Shown: positions 35,055-43,245 of the stretch, one piece after another | Layout of the letters: each line of letters begins with the position of its first letter | Position numbering within the stretch: the stretch's first letter is position 1 | DNA from: Mycolicibacterium chubuense NBB4 | GTDB lineage: Bacteria > Actinomycetota > Actinomycetes > Mycobacteriales > Mycobacteriaceae | NCBI RefSeq assembly: GCF_000266905.1 | Contig: NC_018027.1 | Coordinates: 1,736,001 to 1,800,000 of the forward strand | Direction of reading: 5' to 3' | DNA length: 64,000 nt | Notes under the pieces: generated by a model | Databases searched by the model: none | What the model was told of the DNA's origin: nothing | Seen by the model: only the letters and a program-made list of their open reading frames with translations | Program-made: the position numbers and the translations under genes

Positions 35055-35800
35055 AGCGCATTATCGCGCAATCCGTCGCGTTCGCCAGACTTGGGCCACA
35101 CCCGATTCATTTCGAGGATCTCGTTGTAGATCTTCGACACCTGAGCGGGCTCGGCATGCTGAACGAATGTCCTGCGGTCCCACCACATCATCTTGGTGCG
35201 GTAGCGCGGATCCGGATATGGCGTTGCGGGAATCGAGGCCACGACACCGCCCGACGACCGCCACTTGTCCAGCACGTGGGGAGCCGACGTGGCCATGCAG
35301 AATTGCAGATCCATGGCCGCCATCGCATGGAACCCACTACGGGCGAGTGCGCGGGTGACACCCTTGTTGCGGTGCGGGTCGTCGGTGACGAAGGCCGACT
35401 TCATCTCCAGGATGCCGAAGGGTACGCGGTCGGTGATCATCTTGCGGACCGCCGCCAGTCCCGGCTGTCCTTCCCACTCGACAACAGCGTGCGAATCATC
35501 GGCGCAGGTCAGGGGGCCCTTCGCGCGAACACCCCCGATCACCCGGTCGTCGGTGTCGAGCGCCGCCCAGAACATCGCGGTGTCGTGTCCGTCGCGGATC
35601 TCCGAGACGTCGAGTGCGCGCTCCACGCCGTGCTTGCGGTAGCTGCGTTCGGCACCGTGGAGATACTCCAGCCACAGGTCGGGATCCACCGACGGTTGTG
35701 ACATCACCAAGGTGCATTCAGCGTCGGCGTCCCACCAGCTCTGGCGGCGCGTCAGCTCAAAATGATTGCTGTGGGGCAGATCAAACGACGAAATAGACAT
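35051..35800 (-). CDS. GNAT-fold acyltransferase-like protein
   Basis: A 249-residue protein. The segment SAFVTDDPHRNKGVTRALAR near residue 160 looks like the acyl-CoA pyrophosphate loop of GNAT transferases, and the surrounding fold could equally be that of LuxI/FeeM-type N-acyl amino acid synthases. The substrate is unknown. ATG 35800 is chosen, after GAGGATGGGAAAAAC; an upstream in-frame start at 35842 adds a Cys-rich leader without support. It is the first gene of the operon with the E1-nitroreductase fusion and the c-di-GMP enzyme, with a 605-bp non-coding region upstream. Confidence 0.65.
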   Translation of the reverse strand: MSISSFDLPHSNHFELTRRQSWWDADAECTLVMSQPSVDPDLWLEYLHGAERSYRKHGVERALDVSEIRDGHDTAMFWAALDTDDRVIGGVRAKGPLTCADDSHAVVEWEGQPGLAAVRKMITDRVPFGILEMKSAFVTDDPHRNKGVTRALARSGFHAMAAMDLQFCMATSAPHVLDKWRSSGGVVASIPATPYPDPRYRTKMMWWDRRTFVQHAEPAQVSKIYNEILEMNRVWPKSGERDGLRDNAL

Positions 35801-36405
35801 GTTTTTCCCATCCTCGGCGGCGGTACAACAAAGCGCTGACACCGACCTCCGACTATCGAGATCCGGCTTTCGGGGTGAATGCGGCGAGAATCAGTATGTC
35901 GCGCGGAGTGACTTGAATTCCAGCTAGCCATGCGAATTTTTCTCGATTTGGATTACCGGATAGGAAACATCGCCTCAAAGGCATACCGCAGCGAGGCTTA
36001 TGGCAAGGCAAATTTCTCGAGATTCGACTGCTGGATGCGCGGATAATTCTTATGCGGCGAACTCTAGCAACCGCTTGGTCGATCATTTGTCGACGCCTGC
36101 TGGATTTCTTGGCGCCATTCGCTAACCTGGCACAACGAAGGCGGTAATCGCGGCGCGGCCGTCGTCGCCGACTTCTCGAGCAATGCCGGCTTCTGTCGGA
36201 AGTGTCAAAAGGATAGTTTGTGTCACTTAGCTACTCGCGAGTACCGCAACTTTGAATGACAAGTCGGCAGTGAATGCCACATTCTCGGTGCTTCACGACT
36301 GCGGTGCCCGGACCCCGACGCCTGTGGCACGGTGAGGAACGGCATCATCTCAAGTCGGCACATCCTCGAGGTCGTCATCCGGACGATCCAGGCACAGGAG
36401 GCGTA
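35801..36405. other. AT-richer 605-bp intergenic region between divergent operons
   Basis: No supported protein gene lies here; frames are short and lack ribosome-binding sites. Base composition is clearly less GC-rich than in the genes around, especially 35880-36090, which contains TCTCGAGA and repeated AATTT(T/C)TCTCGA words. It must hold the promoters of the GNAT operon (minus) and the MaoC gene (plus), and is long enough for a small RNA. See the palindrome at 36232-36243. Confidence 0.6.
36232..36243. promoter_or_regulatory. 12-bp perfect palindrome upstream of maoC
   Basis: TACTCGCGAGTA reads the same on both strands and lies about 163 bp upstream of the MaoC start, close to TAGTTT/TAGCTA hexamers that could serve as -10 elements. 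It is a plausible repressor site; no regulator gene is adjacent. Confidence 0.4.
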
Positions 36406-36858
36406 GTGAAGAAGTTCAACGATCTGGCCGAATTCGTCGCGGCGGAGGGCACCGAGCTCGGGCCCACCGAATGGCTGGAGATCACCCAGGACCGCGTCAA
36501 CCTGTTCGCCGACGCCACCGACGACCATCAGTGGATCCACGTGGACCCCGAGCGGGCGGCCAGTGGCCCGTTCGGCGGCACCATCGCACACGGCCTTCTG
36601 ACGCTGTCTTTGCTGCCCCACTTCACTCATCAGCTGTACACGGTCGACAACGTGGCCATGGCGATCAACTACGGCTACAACAAGGTCCGGTTCATCACAC
36701 CGGTGCGCGTCGGCGCGCTGTTGCGCGCCCGCGCGCACATCGCCTCCGTGGCGAAGCTCGAGAACGCGGTGCAGGCGACGCTGAACACCACGGTGGAGAT
36801 CGAGGGTGCCGGCAAGCCGGCGGCCGTCGCCGAGTCGATCGTGCGGTTCATCGGCTGA
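36406..36858 (+). CDS. MaoC-like (R)-specific enoyl-CoA hydratase
   Basis: A 150-residue single hot-dog protein of the MaoC/NodN type. FADATDDHQWIHVDPERA carries the catalytic Asp and His, and GGTIAHGLLTLSLLP follows at normal spacing. Such enzymes hydrate trans-2-enoyl-CoAs. GTG is preceded by AGGAGG at short spacing. It is a monocistronic gene, followed 113 bp later by the monooxygenase gene, which has its own promoter. A role in the catabolic region downstream is likely. Confidence 0.88.
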   Translation: MKKFNDLAEFVAAEGTELGPTEWLEITQDRVNLFADATDDHQWIHVDPERAASGPFGGTIAHGLLTLSLLPHFTHQLYTVDNVAMAINYGYNKVRFITPVRVGALLRARAHIASVAKLENAVQATLNTTVEIEGAGKPAAVAESIVRFIG

Positions 36859-36919
36859 CCGCACTCCCACTTTCCCCGGCGGTGGCGGGCTGAGGCGCTG
36901 ATACGGGTGTCAGTGTCCA

Positions 36920-36948
36920 TTGACGTACGTCAAAAACGCTCGTAGATT
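36920..36948 (+). promoter_or_regulatory. SigA-type promoter with palindromic -35 region, before the monooxygenase gene
   Basis: TTGACG (36920-36925), 17 bp, then TAGATT (36943-36948) is a near-consensus housekeeping promoter. The -35 hexamer is the left half of a perfect 14-bp palindrome TTGACGTACGTCAA. A protein bound to it would cover the -35 element, so repression is expected. GAGGAG follows before the GTG at 36972. Confidence 0.65.
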
Positions 36949-36971
36949 GCGTTCCGGCGTGAGGAGTCACG

Positions 36972-38312
36972 GTGGACCACACACACCCGCGTGTCGCGGT
37001 GATCGGGGCCGGAATCAGCGGCCTGACCGCGGGGAAGATGCTCAAGGACTACGGCGTCGACTACACGACGTTCGAGACGTCCGACCGGATCGGAGGCAAC
37101 TGGGCCTTCGGCAACCCCAACGGGCACAGCAGCGCGTACCGCTCGTTGCACATCGACACGTCCAAGCATCGGTTGTCGTTCCGTGACTTCCCGATGCCGG
37201 ACCACTTCCCGTCGTTTCCGCACCACTCGCAGGTCAAGGCCTATCTCGATGCATACGCAGAGACTTTCGGGTTGCTCGAGCACATCGAGTTCGGCAACGG
37301 CGTGGCCCGTGCCGTGCGCGAGGAGCACGGCGGCTGGGTCATCGTCGATCAGGCCGGCGCTGCGCGGCGCTTCGACCTGCTGGTCGTCGCGAATGGTCAC
37401 CACTGGGATCCGCGTTTGCCCGAGTTTCCCGGCTCCTTCTCGGGCGAATGGATTCATTCCCACTCCTACATCGATCCGACGGCGCCGCTGGAGCTGACCG
37501 GCCGGCGCATCCTGGTGGTGGGCATCGGCAACAGCGCCGCCGACATCACCGTCGAGCTGTCGTCCAGGGCACTGCGGAACCATGTCACGTTGTCGACGCG
37601 CTCGAGTGCCTGGATCGTTCCGAAGTACATCGCCGGCCGCCCCGGCGACATGTTCTGGCGCACATCGCCGTATTTGCCACTGTCCTGGCAACGCAGGGCG
37701 GTGCAGATGTTCGCCTCCGTGTTGGGGACCGACCCGACCCTCTACGGGCTCCCGCCGGCCGACCACAGGCTCTTCGAGGCGCATCCGACACAGTCGGTGG
37801 AACTGCCGCTGCGGCTGGGTTCCGGGGACGTGGTGCCGAAGCCGAACGTGGCCCGGCTGGACGGGCCCACGGTCCACTTCGTCGACGGCAGCAGCGACGA
37901 CTTCGACGTGATCGTCTACGCCACCGGGTACAACATCACCTTCCCCTTCTTCGATCCGGACTTCCTCAGCGCGCCCGACAACCACCTGCGGCTCTACAAG
38001 CGGATGTTCAAGCCTGGCATCGACGACCTGGTCTTCATCGGCTTCGCGCAGTCGGTGCCGACCCTGTTCCCGTTCGTGGAGTGCCAGTCGCGGCTGCTGG
38101 CTGCGTACGCGACCGGCCACTACGCGCTGCCGCCGGCCGACGAGATGGAGACGACCATCGACGCCGACCAGCACCTGCACGCGGGCCACTGCACCGACCG
38201 GCCCCGGCACACCCAGCAGGTGGACTACTTCGTCTACGAGCACGACCTGCGCAAGCGAGAACTGCCCGCCGGAATGAAGCGCGCGCGGCGCACGCTCCGG
38301 GCGGCCCGATGA
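36972..38312 (+). CDS. Flavin-containing monooxygenase
   Basis: A 446-residue FAD/NADPH monooxygenase. VAVIGAGISGLTAGKML binds FAD near the N-terminus, FSGEWIHSHSY near residue 155 is the FMO fingerprint, VVGIGNSAADITVEL binds NADPH, and VIVYATGYNITFPFF is the conserved ATGY motif. The fingerprint is of the FMO rather than the classical Baeyer-Villiger type, though some FMOs do perform Baeyer-Villiger oxidation. The GTG start lies after a good promoter and GAGGAG. Its stop overlaps the next gene, an alpha/beta hydrolase, which suggests an oxidation-then-hydrolysis pair. Confidence 0.9.
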   Translation: MDHTHPRVAVIGAGISGLTAGKMLKDYGVDYTTFETSDRIGGNWAFGNPNGHSSAYRSLHIDTSKHRLSFRDFPMPDHFPSFPHHSQVKAYLDAYAETFGLLEHIEFGNGVARAVREEHGGWVIVDQAGAARRFDLLVVANGHHWDPRLPEFPGSFSGEWIHSHSYIDPTAPLELTGRRILVVGIGNSAADITVELSSRALRNHVTLSTRSSAWIVPKYIAGRPGDMFWRTSPYLPLSWQRRAVQMFASVLGTDPTLYGLPPADHRLFEAHPTQSVELPLRLGSGDVVPKPNVARLDGPTVHFVDGSSDDFDVIVYATGYNITFPFFDPDFLSAPDNHLRLYKRMFKPGIDDLVFIGFAQSVPTLFPFVECQSRLLAAYATGHYALPPADEMETTIDADQHLHAGHCTDRPRHTQQVDYFVYEHDLRKRELPAGMKRARRTLRAAR

Positions 38313-39211
38313 CTCCGATCGAGGTCCACTTCGACAGCGGTGGAAGCGTCTGCAGCGCCTGGCATTTCGCCGCACCACGCCGACGTGGCGAGCAGGACGT
38401 ACCGGTGGTGGTGATGGCGCACGGGTTCGGCGGGACCAAGGATTCGGGGTTGGAGCCCTTCGCCCGACGCATCAGCGCCGGGGGAGCGGACGTGCTGGCC
38501 TTCGATTACCGCGGCTTCGGAGCGTCGGGAGGCACCCCCCGGCAATCGCTTTCGGTGCGGCGGCAGATCGCCGACTATCACGCCGCCGTGGACACGGCCA
38601 AGCGCCTCGACGGGGTGGACCCGCACCGGGTGGGGCTGTGGGGCGCCTCGTTCTCCGGCGGTCATGTCCTCCGGGTCGCCTCCGAGCGCTCAGACATCGC
38701 GGCGGTGATCGCGCTGACGCCCTTGACGAGCGGCCTCGCGGTGAGCCGTGCCGCAGCGTCGTCCCGGAACGTGGCGACGTCGGCGCGGTGGACCATCGCC
38801 GGCGTCAGGAGCCGGCTGGCCGTCAAGCGGGGCGGTGCTCCGACGATGATGCCGCTGGTGTCGCCGGTCGGCCAACCCGGAGCGCTGGCGCTCGACGGCG
38901 CATACGAGAGTTACACCTCGCTCGCCGGTCCGACCTGGCGCAACGAGATCGACTGCTCCGTCGGGCTCGAGGTGGTGGGGATCAACACGAAGGCCGCAGC
39001 CAAGCGGCTTCGCAGTCCCCTTCTGGTGCAGATCGCCGACTTCGACTCCTACGTGCCCGCCGACGCCGTGGCGGCTACCGCGACCCTCGGCAGGGCGCAG
39101 GTACATCACTACCCCTGTGACCACTTCGACGTGTGGCCCGGCCACCAGTGGTTCGACAAGGCCGCCGTCGACCAGGTCGCCTTCCTGCGCCGGACGCTGC
39201 TCGCTCAGTAG
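38309..39211 (+). CDS. Alpha/beta hydrolase coupled to the monooxygenase
   Basis: A 300-residue hydrolase. MAHGFGGTKDSGLEPFA supplies the oxyanion His-Gly region, GLWGASFSGGHVLR the nucleophile elbow G-x-S-x-G, and HHYPCDHFDVW the catalytic His; the Asp lies in QIADFDSYVP. It could cleave an ester or lactone produced by the monooxygenase. ATG overlaps the monooxygenase stop by 4 bp. The 3' end overlaps the convergent SDR gene by 7 bp. Confidence 0.85.
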   Translation: MTPIEVHFDSGGSVCSAWHFAAPRRRGEQDVPVVVMAHGFGGTKDSGLEPFARRISAGGADVLAFDYRGFGASGGTPRQSLSVRRQIADYHAAVDTAKRLDGVDPHRVGLWGASFSGGHVLRVASERSDIAAVIALTPLTSGLAVSRAAASSRNVATSARWTIAGVRSRLAVKRGGAPTMMPLVSPVGQPGALALDGAYESYTSLAGPTWRNEIDCSVGLEVVGINTKAAAKRLRSPLLVQIADFDSYVPADAVAATATLGRAQVHHYPCDHFDVWPGHQWFDKAAVDQVAFLRRTLLAQ

Positions 39212-40026
39212 TGCGTCGAGCCCTGGTCGACCGAGATCGCGCTGGCGGTGACGAACTTGGACTCGTCGCTGGCGAGCCAGCACACGGCGTCGGCGATGTC
39301 CTCGGGTTCGACCACCCAGTCCGGCAGGAACGGCGTCAGCATGTTGGCCAGCTGGGGGTTGGTCTCCATCGCCTTGCCCAGCGCCGTGACCATGTCGCCG
39401 GTGCCCATGGCGGTGCTGACCGGACCCGGGTGCACGCTGTTCACCCTGATCCGGTGCTTGCCCAGCTCGGCGGCGAACGCGCGCGCCATTCCGGTGACCG
39501 CATGCTTGCTCGCGGTGTAGTGCACCATGAACGGCTGCATCTTGATCCCGGCCGCCGAGCTGATCAGGATGATCGAGCCGCCGCGGCCCCCGTCGATGAT
39601 CTGGTGCGCGCCGGCCATCACGGTGTTCCACGTTCCGGTCACGTTGATGTCCATGACGTCGCGGAAGTCCTGCGGGCGGATCTGATCCCAGGCCTGCGGT
39701 GCGGAGACACCGGCATTGGCGACGATCACGTCGAGCCTGCCGAGTTCGGCCACCCCCGAGGCGACGGCGTCGCCGAGGGCGTCGGCGTCGCGGGTGTCGA
39801 CGACCGAGGCGACGATCCGGCGACCGGTGCGTTCGACGAGTGCGACCGTCTCGGCGAGCTCGTCGGGAGTCGCGTGGTCGTACGGCACGCAGGGGGGCAG
39901 CGGTCCCGCGATGTCGACGGCGATCACGTCGGCCCCCTCGCTCGCGAGACGCACGGCGTGCGCGCGGCCCTGGCCGCGGGCGGCGCCGGTGACGAGGGCG
40001 ACCCGGTCCGTCAGCCGCCCGGTCAC
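39205..40026 (-). CDS. Mycofactocin-coupled type SDR dehydrogenase
   Basis: A 273-residue short-chain dehydrogenase. VALVTGAARGQGRAHAVRLA is the nicotinamide-binding motif in the form typical of the mycofactocin-associated SDR group, which hold NAD(H) tightly and pass electrons to the redox peptide mycofactocin. The catalytic Ser lies in ILISSAAGIK and Tyr/Lys in YTASKHAV. An alcohol of the catabolic pathway is the likely substrate. It starts at GTG overlapping the stop of the acyl-CoA dehydrogenase gene. Confidence 0.85.
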   Translation of the reverse strand: MTGRLTDRVALVTGAARGQGRAHAVRLASEGADVIAVDIAGPLPPCVPYDHATPDELAETVALVERTGRRIVASVVDTRDADALGDAVASGVAELGRLDVIVANAGVSAPQAWDQIRPQDFRDVMDINVTGTWNTVMAGAHQIIDGGRGGSIILISSAAGIKMQPFMVHYTASKHAVTGMARAFAAELGKHRIRVNSVHPGPVSTAMGTGDMVTALGKAMETNPQLANMLTPFLPDWVVEPEDIADAVCWLASDESKFVTASAISVDQGSTHY

Positions 40027-41198
40027 CGCAGCTTCTTCCGGGCGGCTTTGACGAGGTTCGATCCCACGATCAGCCGCTGGATCTCGCTGGTGCCTTCGTA
40101 GAGCCGCAACAGCCGGACCTCCCGGTAGATCCGCTCGACCGGCACCCCGCGCATGTACCCCGCGCCGCCGTGCACCTGAACCGCGAGATCGGCGACCCTG
40201 CCTGCCATCTCGGTGCAGAACAGCTTGGCCGCCGACGGCGCGACCCGGCGGTCCTCTTCGGTGAGCCACTTCCTGGCCGCGTCGCGGACCAGCGCACGGC
40301 CTGCCATCACACCGGCCTGTTGATCGGCGAGCATCGCCTGCACCAACTGGAACTCACCGATCGGCGTGCCGCCCTGCGTGGCCGTCGCGGCGTATGTCAC
40401 CGACTCGTCGAGAGCGCGCTGGGCCGCGCCGACGGCGAGTGCGGCGATGTGGATACGTCCGCGCGCCAGCGAGGTCATCGCCGCGCGGTACCCATGGTCC
40501 TCACTGCCGCCGATGAGCGCCTCGGACCCGACGCGGACGTCGGTGAAGGTGACATCCGAGGTCCAGGCGCCCTCCTGGCCCATCTTCGCGTCCTTCGCGC
40601 CGACCTCGACGCCGGGCGCGTCGGCAGGCACCAGGAACACGGCGATGCCGGCGCCCTTCTCGTCGGCGGGACGGGTGCGGGCGAAGACGACGAACAGATC
40701 CGCGACCGGCGCGTTGGTGATGTACTGCTTACCGCCGTTGATCACCCAATCATGGCCGTCCCGAACGGCTTTGGTTTTCAGCCCGGACGGATTGGAGCCG
40801 GCTCCGGGTTCGGTGAGCGCAAAGGAGGCGACCACCTCGCCGGTGGCGATCGGTTCCAGCCAGCGGGCCTTCTGCTCGTCGGTGCCGAAGCCGACGAGAA
40901 CCTGTCCCGCAATCCCGTTGTTGGTGCCGAACATCGACCTCAGCGCCAGACAGGTGTAGCCGAACTCGAGGGCGAGCTCGACGTCCTGGGTGATGTCCAG
41001 GCCGAGTCCGCCCCATTCCTGGGGGATCGCGTAGCCGAACAGCCCCATCTTCTTGGCCTGATCGCGCAGGTCGTCGGGCACCTGGTCTCCGGCGACGATC
41101 TCCGGCTCCCGCGGAACGACCGCTGTGCGCACGAAATGGCGGGTCTGCGCCAGAATCTCGCGGAAGTCGTCGTCGCTGACCTCGGCGGTGTCGCTCAT
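40023..41198 (-). CDS. Acyl-CoA dehydrogenase
   Basis: A 391-residue FAD enzyme with standard features: FALTEPGAGSNPSGLKT for flavin, and RLYEGTSEIQRLIVG at the end, whose Glu is the catalytic base. The homotetrameric type is expected. ATG 41198 is chosen; an upstream in-frame start lies beyond the promoter. It is divergent from the SDR-thiolase operon across a short, symmetrical promoter region and coupled to the SDR gene downstream. Confidence 0.92.
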   Translation of the reverse strand: MSDTAEVSDDDFREILAQTRHFVRTAVVPREPEIVAGDQVPDDLRDQAKKMGLFGYAIPQEWGGLGLDITQDVELALEFGYTCLALRSMFGTNNGIAGQVLVGFGTDEQKARWLEPIATGEVVASFALTEPGAGSNPSGLKTKAVRDGHDWVINGGKQYITNAPVADLFVVFARTRPADEKGAGIAVFLVPADAPGVEVGAKDAKMGQEGAWTSDVTFTDVRVGSEALIGGSEDHGYRAAMTSLARGRIHIAALAVGAAQRALDESVTYAATATQGGTPIGEFQLVQAMLADQQAGVMAGRALVRDAARKWLTEEDRRVAPSAAKLFCTEMAGRVADLAVQVHGGAGYMRGVPVERIYREVRLLRLYEGTSEIQRLIVGSNLVKAARKKLR

Positions 41199-41231
41199 CG
41201 GGCTCCTTCTGGTGGGGTGGCCGAAGCGCAC

Positions 41232-41250
41232 ATCGTATATGAAATATGAT
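41232..41250. promoter_or_regulatory. Imperfect inverted repeat in the divergent acad/SDR promoter
   Basis: ATCGTAT and ATATGAT (6 of 7 complementary) flank ATGAA. TATGAT and TATATG words here may serve as -10 elements on either strand. The site lies 34 bp from the acyl-CoA dehydrogenase start and 41 bp from the SDR start, so one regulator could control both. Confidence 0.45.
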
Positions 41251-41290
41251 TTCGCCCAGTCGTGGAGTCCAAGAGGGAAGAGGTAGACAG

Positions 41291-42031
41291 GTGTCATTGC
41301 TGACGGGGCGTACCGCGGTCATCACCGGCGGGGCACAAGGACTGGGATTCGCCATCGCCGAACTGTTCGTCGCCGAAGGTGCTCGCGTCGTGCTCGGTGA
41401 TGTGAATCTAGAGGCGACGCAGGCCGCGGTCGACAAGCTGGGTGGCGGCGATGTCGCGCGCGCTGTCCGGTGCGACGTCACCTCATACGCCGACATCGAC
41501 GCCCTGGTCGACGCGGCAGGCGCCGAGTTCGGCAGTTTCGACATCATGGTCAACAACGCGGGCATCACTCGTGATGCGACCCTGCGCAAGATGACCGAGG
41601 AGCAGTTCGATCAGGTCATCGCGGTGCATCTGAAGGGCACCTGGAACGGCCTGAAGAAGGCGGCGTCGATCATGCGCGAGCAGAAGAGTGGCGCGATCGT
41701 GAACATGTCGTCGATCTCCGGGAAGGTCGGCATGGTGGGGCAGACCAATTACTCGGCCGCCAAGGCGGGCATCGTGGGAATGACGAAGGCCGCCTCCAAG
41801 GAGTTGGCACACCTCGGCGTGCGGGTCAATGCGATCCAGCCGGGGCTGATCCGATCGGCGATGACCGAGGCCATGCCGCAGCGCATCTGGGATTCGAAGG
41901 TGGCCGAGGTGCCGATGGGCCGCGCGGGTGAGCCCGAAGAGGTGGCCAAGGTGGCGCTGTTCTTGGCATCCGATCTGTCCTCCTACATGACGGGGACCGT
42001 TCTCGAGGTAACCGGCGGACGGCACCTCTGA
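41291..42031 (+). CDS. SDR oxidoreductase, FabG-like 3-hydroxyacyl-CoA dehydrogenase
   Basis: A 246-residue short-chain dehydrogenase: [16 protein letters not shown] for the cofactor, [10 protein letters not shown], the Ser of [10 protein letters not shown], and [10 protein letters not shown] with the catalytic Tyr and Lys. GTG follows AAGAGGTAGACAG. It is the first gene of a five-gene operon with thiolase, acyl-CoA dehydrogenase, GntR regulator and CoA-transferase, so it probably oxidises the 3-hydroxyacyl-CoA in that pathway rather than serving fatty acid synthesis. Confidence 0.88.
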   Translation: MSLLTGRTAVITGGAQGLGFAIAELFVAEGARVVLGDVNLEATQAAVDKLGGGDVARAVRCDVTSYADIDALVDAAGAEFGSFDIMVNNAGITRDATLRKMTEEQFDQVIAVHLKGTWNGLKKAASIMREQKSGAIVNMSSISGKVGMVGQTNYSAAKAGIVGMTKAASKELAHLGVRVNAIQPGLIRSAMTEAMPQRIWDSKVAEVPMGRAGEPEEVAKVALFLASDLSSYMTGTVLEVTGGRHL

Positions 42032-43245
42032 TGCGCGACGCCGTGATCTGCGAGCCCGTCCGGACGCCGATCGGTCGCTACGGCGGCAAGTTCAAGGCTT
42101 TGACGGCGGTTGAACTCGGTGTCGCGGCGCTGCGGGGATTGCTCGAGCGCACGGGTGTGGCGCCCGAGGCGGTCGAGGACGTGATCGTCGGACACTGCTA
42201 TCCGAGCATGGAGGCGCCCGCGATCGGCCGGGTGATCGCGCTCGATGCGGGTCTGCCGGTGTCCGTGCCGGGCATGCAGATCGACCGGCGTTGCGGGTCG
42301 GGCCTACAGGCGGTGATCCAGGCCTGCCTCCAGGTGGCCAGTGGCGACAACGATCTCGTCGTCGCCGGCGGAGCCGAATCGATGAGCAACGTGATCTTCT
42401 ACTCCACCGACATGCGGTGGGGAGGTGCCCGGGGCGGCATCGCGGTGCACGATGCGCTGGCGCGCGGCCGGACCACGGCCGGCGGACGACACCACCCCGT
42501 GCCCGGCGGCATGCTCGAGACCGCCGAGAACCTGCGCCGCCGTTACGCGATCCCGCGGGAGGAGCAGGACGAGTTGGCTGTGCTGTCGCATCAGCGTGCG
42601 GTCGCCGCGGCCGAGGACGGCTTGCTGGCGGAGACGATCATTCCCGTGCCGGTGCCGAGTCGGTCCGGTGAGGACGTCGTCGACACCGACGAACATCCCC
42701 GGGCCGACACCTCACTCGAGAAGCTCGCCACGCTCAAACCCGTTCTCGGCAAGGGTGATCCCGACGCCACCGTGACGGCGGGCAACTCCAGCGGGCAGAA
42801 CGATGCGGCGTCGATGTGCGTCGTGACCACGCCGGGGAAGGCCGCCGAACTCGGCTTGCGCCCACTGGTGCGAATCGTCTCCTGGGCGGTGGCGGGGGTG
42901 CCGCCCAACGTCATGGGCATCGGACCGGTTCCCGCGACCGAATCGGCGCTGAGAAAGGCCGGACTCGAGCTCTGCGACATGGACCTCATCGAGCTCAACG
43001 AGGCCTTCGCCGCCCAGGCGCTGGCCTGCATGCGCGAATGGAACTTCACTGCAAAGGATCTGGAACGCACGAATGTGCACGGGTCGGGTATCTCGCTCGG
43101 CCATCCCGTCGGTGCGACCGGCGGGCGGATGCTGGCAACGCTGGCCCGCGAACTCAACCGGCGCGGTGGCCGCTACGGCCTGGAGACCATGTGCATCGGC
43201 GGCGGGCAGGGGCTGGCCGCGGTGTTCGAGAGGGTGGGCGCATGA
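42031..43245 (+). CDS. Thiolase (acetyl-CoA acyltransferase, FadA type)
   Basis: A 404-residue degradative thiolase. Cys in QIDRRCGSGLQAV is the nucleophile; the His in NEAFAAQAL, the His in GSGISLGHPVGATGG and the Cys in MCIGGGQG complete the active site. It cleaves 3-ketoacyl-CoA to acetyl- or propionyl-CoA. The ATG shares one base with the SDR stop (TGATG), and its end overlaps the acyl-CoA dehydrogenase start, so it is centrally placed in the operon. Confidence 0.93.
   Translation: MRDAVICEPVRTPIGRYGGKFKALTAVELGVAALRGLLERTGVAPEAVEDVIVGHCYPSMEAPAIGRVIALDAGLPVSVPGMQIDRRCGSGLQAVIQACLQVASGDNDLVVAGGAESMSNVIFYSTDMRWGGARGGIAVHDALARGRTTAGGRHHPVPGGMLETAENLRRRYAIPREEQDELAVLSHQRAVAAAEDGLLAETIIPVPVPSRSGEDVVDTDEHPRADTSLEKLATLKPVLGKGDPDATVTAGNSSGQNDAASMCVVTTPGKAAELGLRPLVRIVSWAVAGVPPNVMGIGPVPATESALRKAGLELCDMDLIELNEAFAAQALACMREWNFTAKDLERTNVHGSGISLGHPVGATGGRMLATLARELNRRGGRYGLETMCIGGGQGLAAVFERVGA

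Noticed and set aside
36972-38312. Classical type I Baeyer-Villiger monooxygenase
   Set aside because: The FxGxxxHxxxW fingerprint is absent; the motif is that of FMO-type enzymes.
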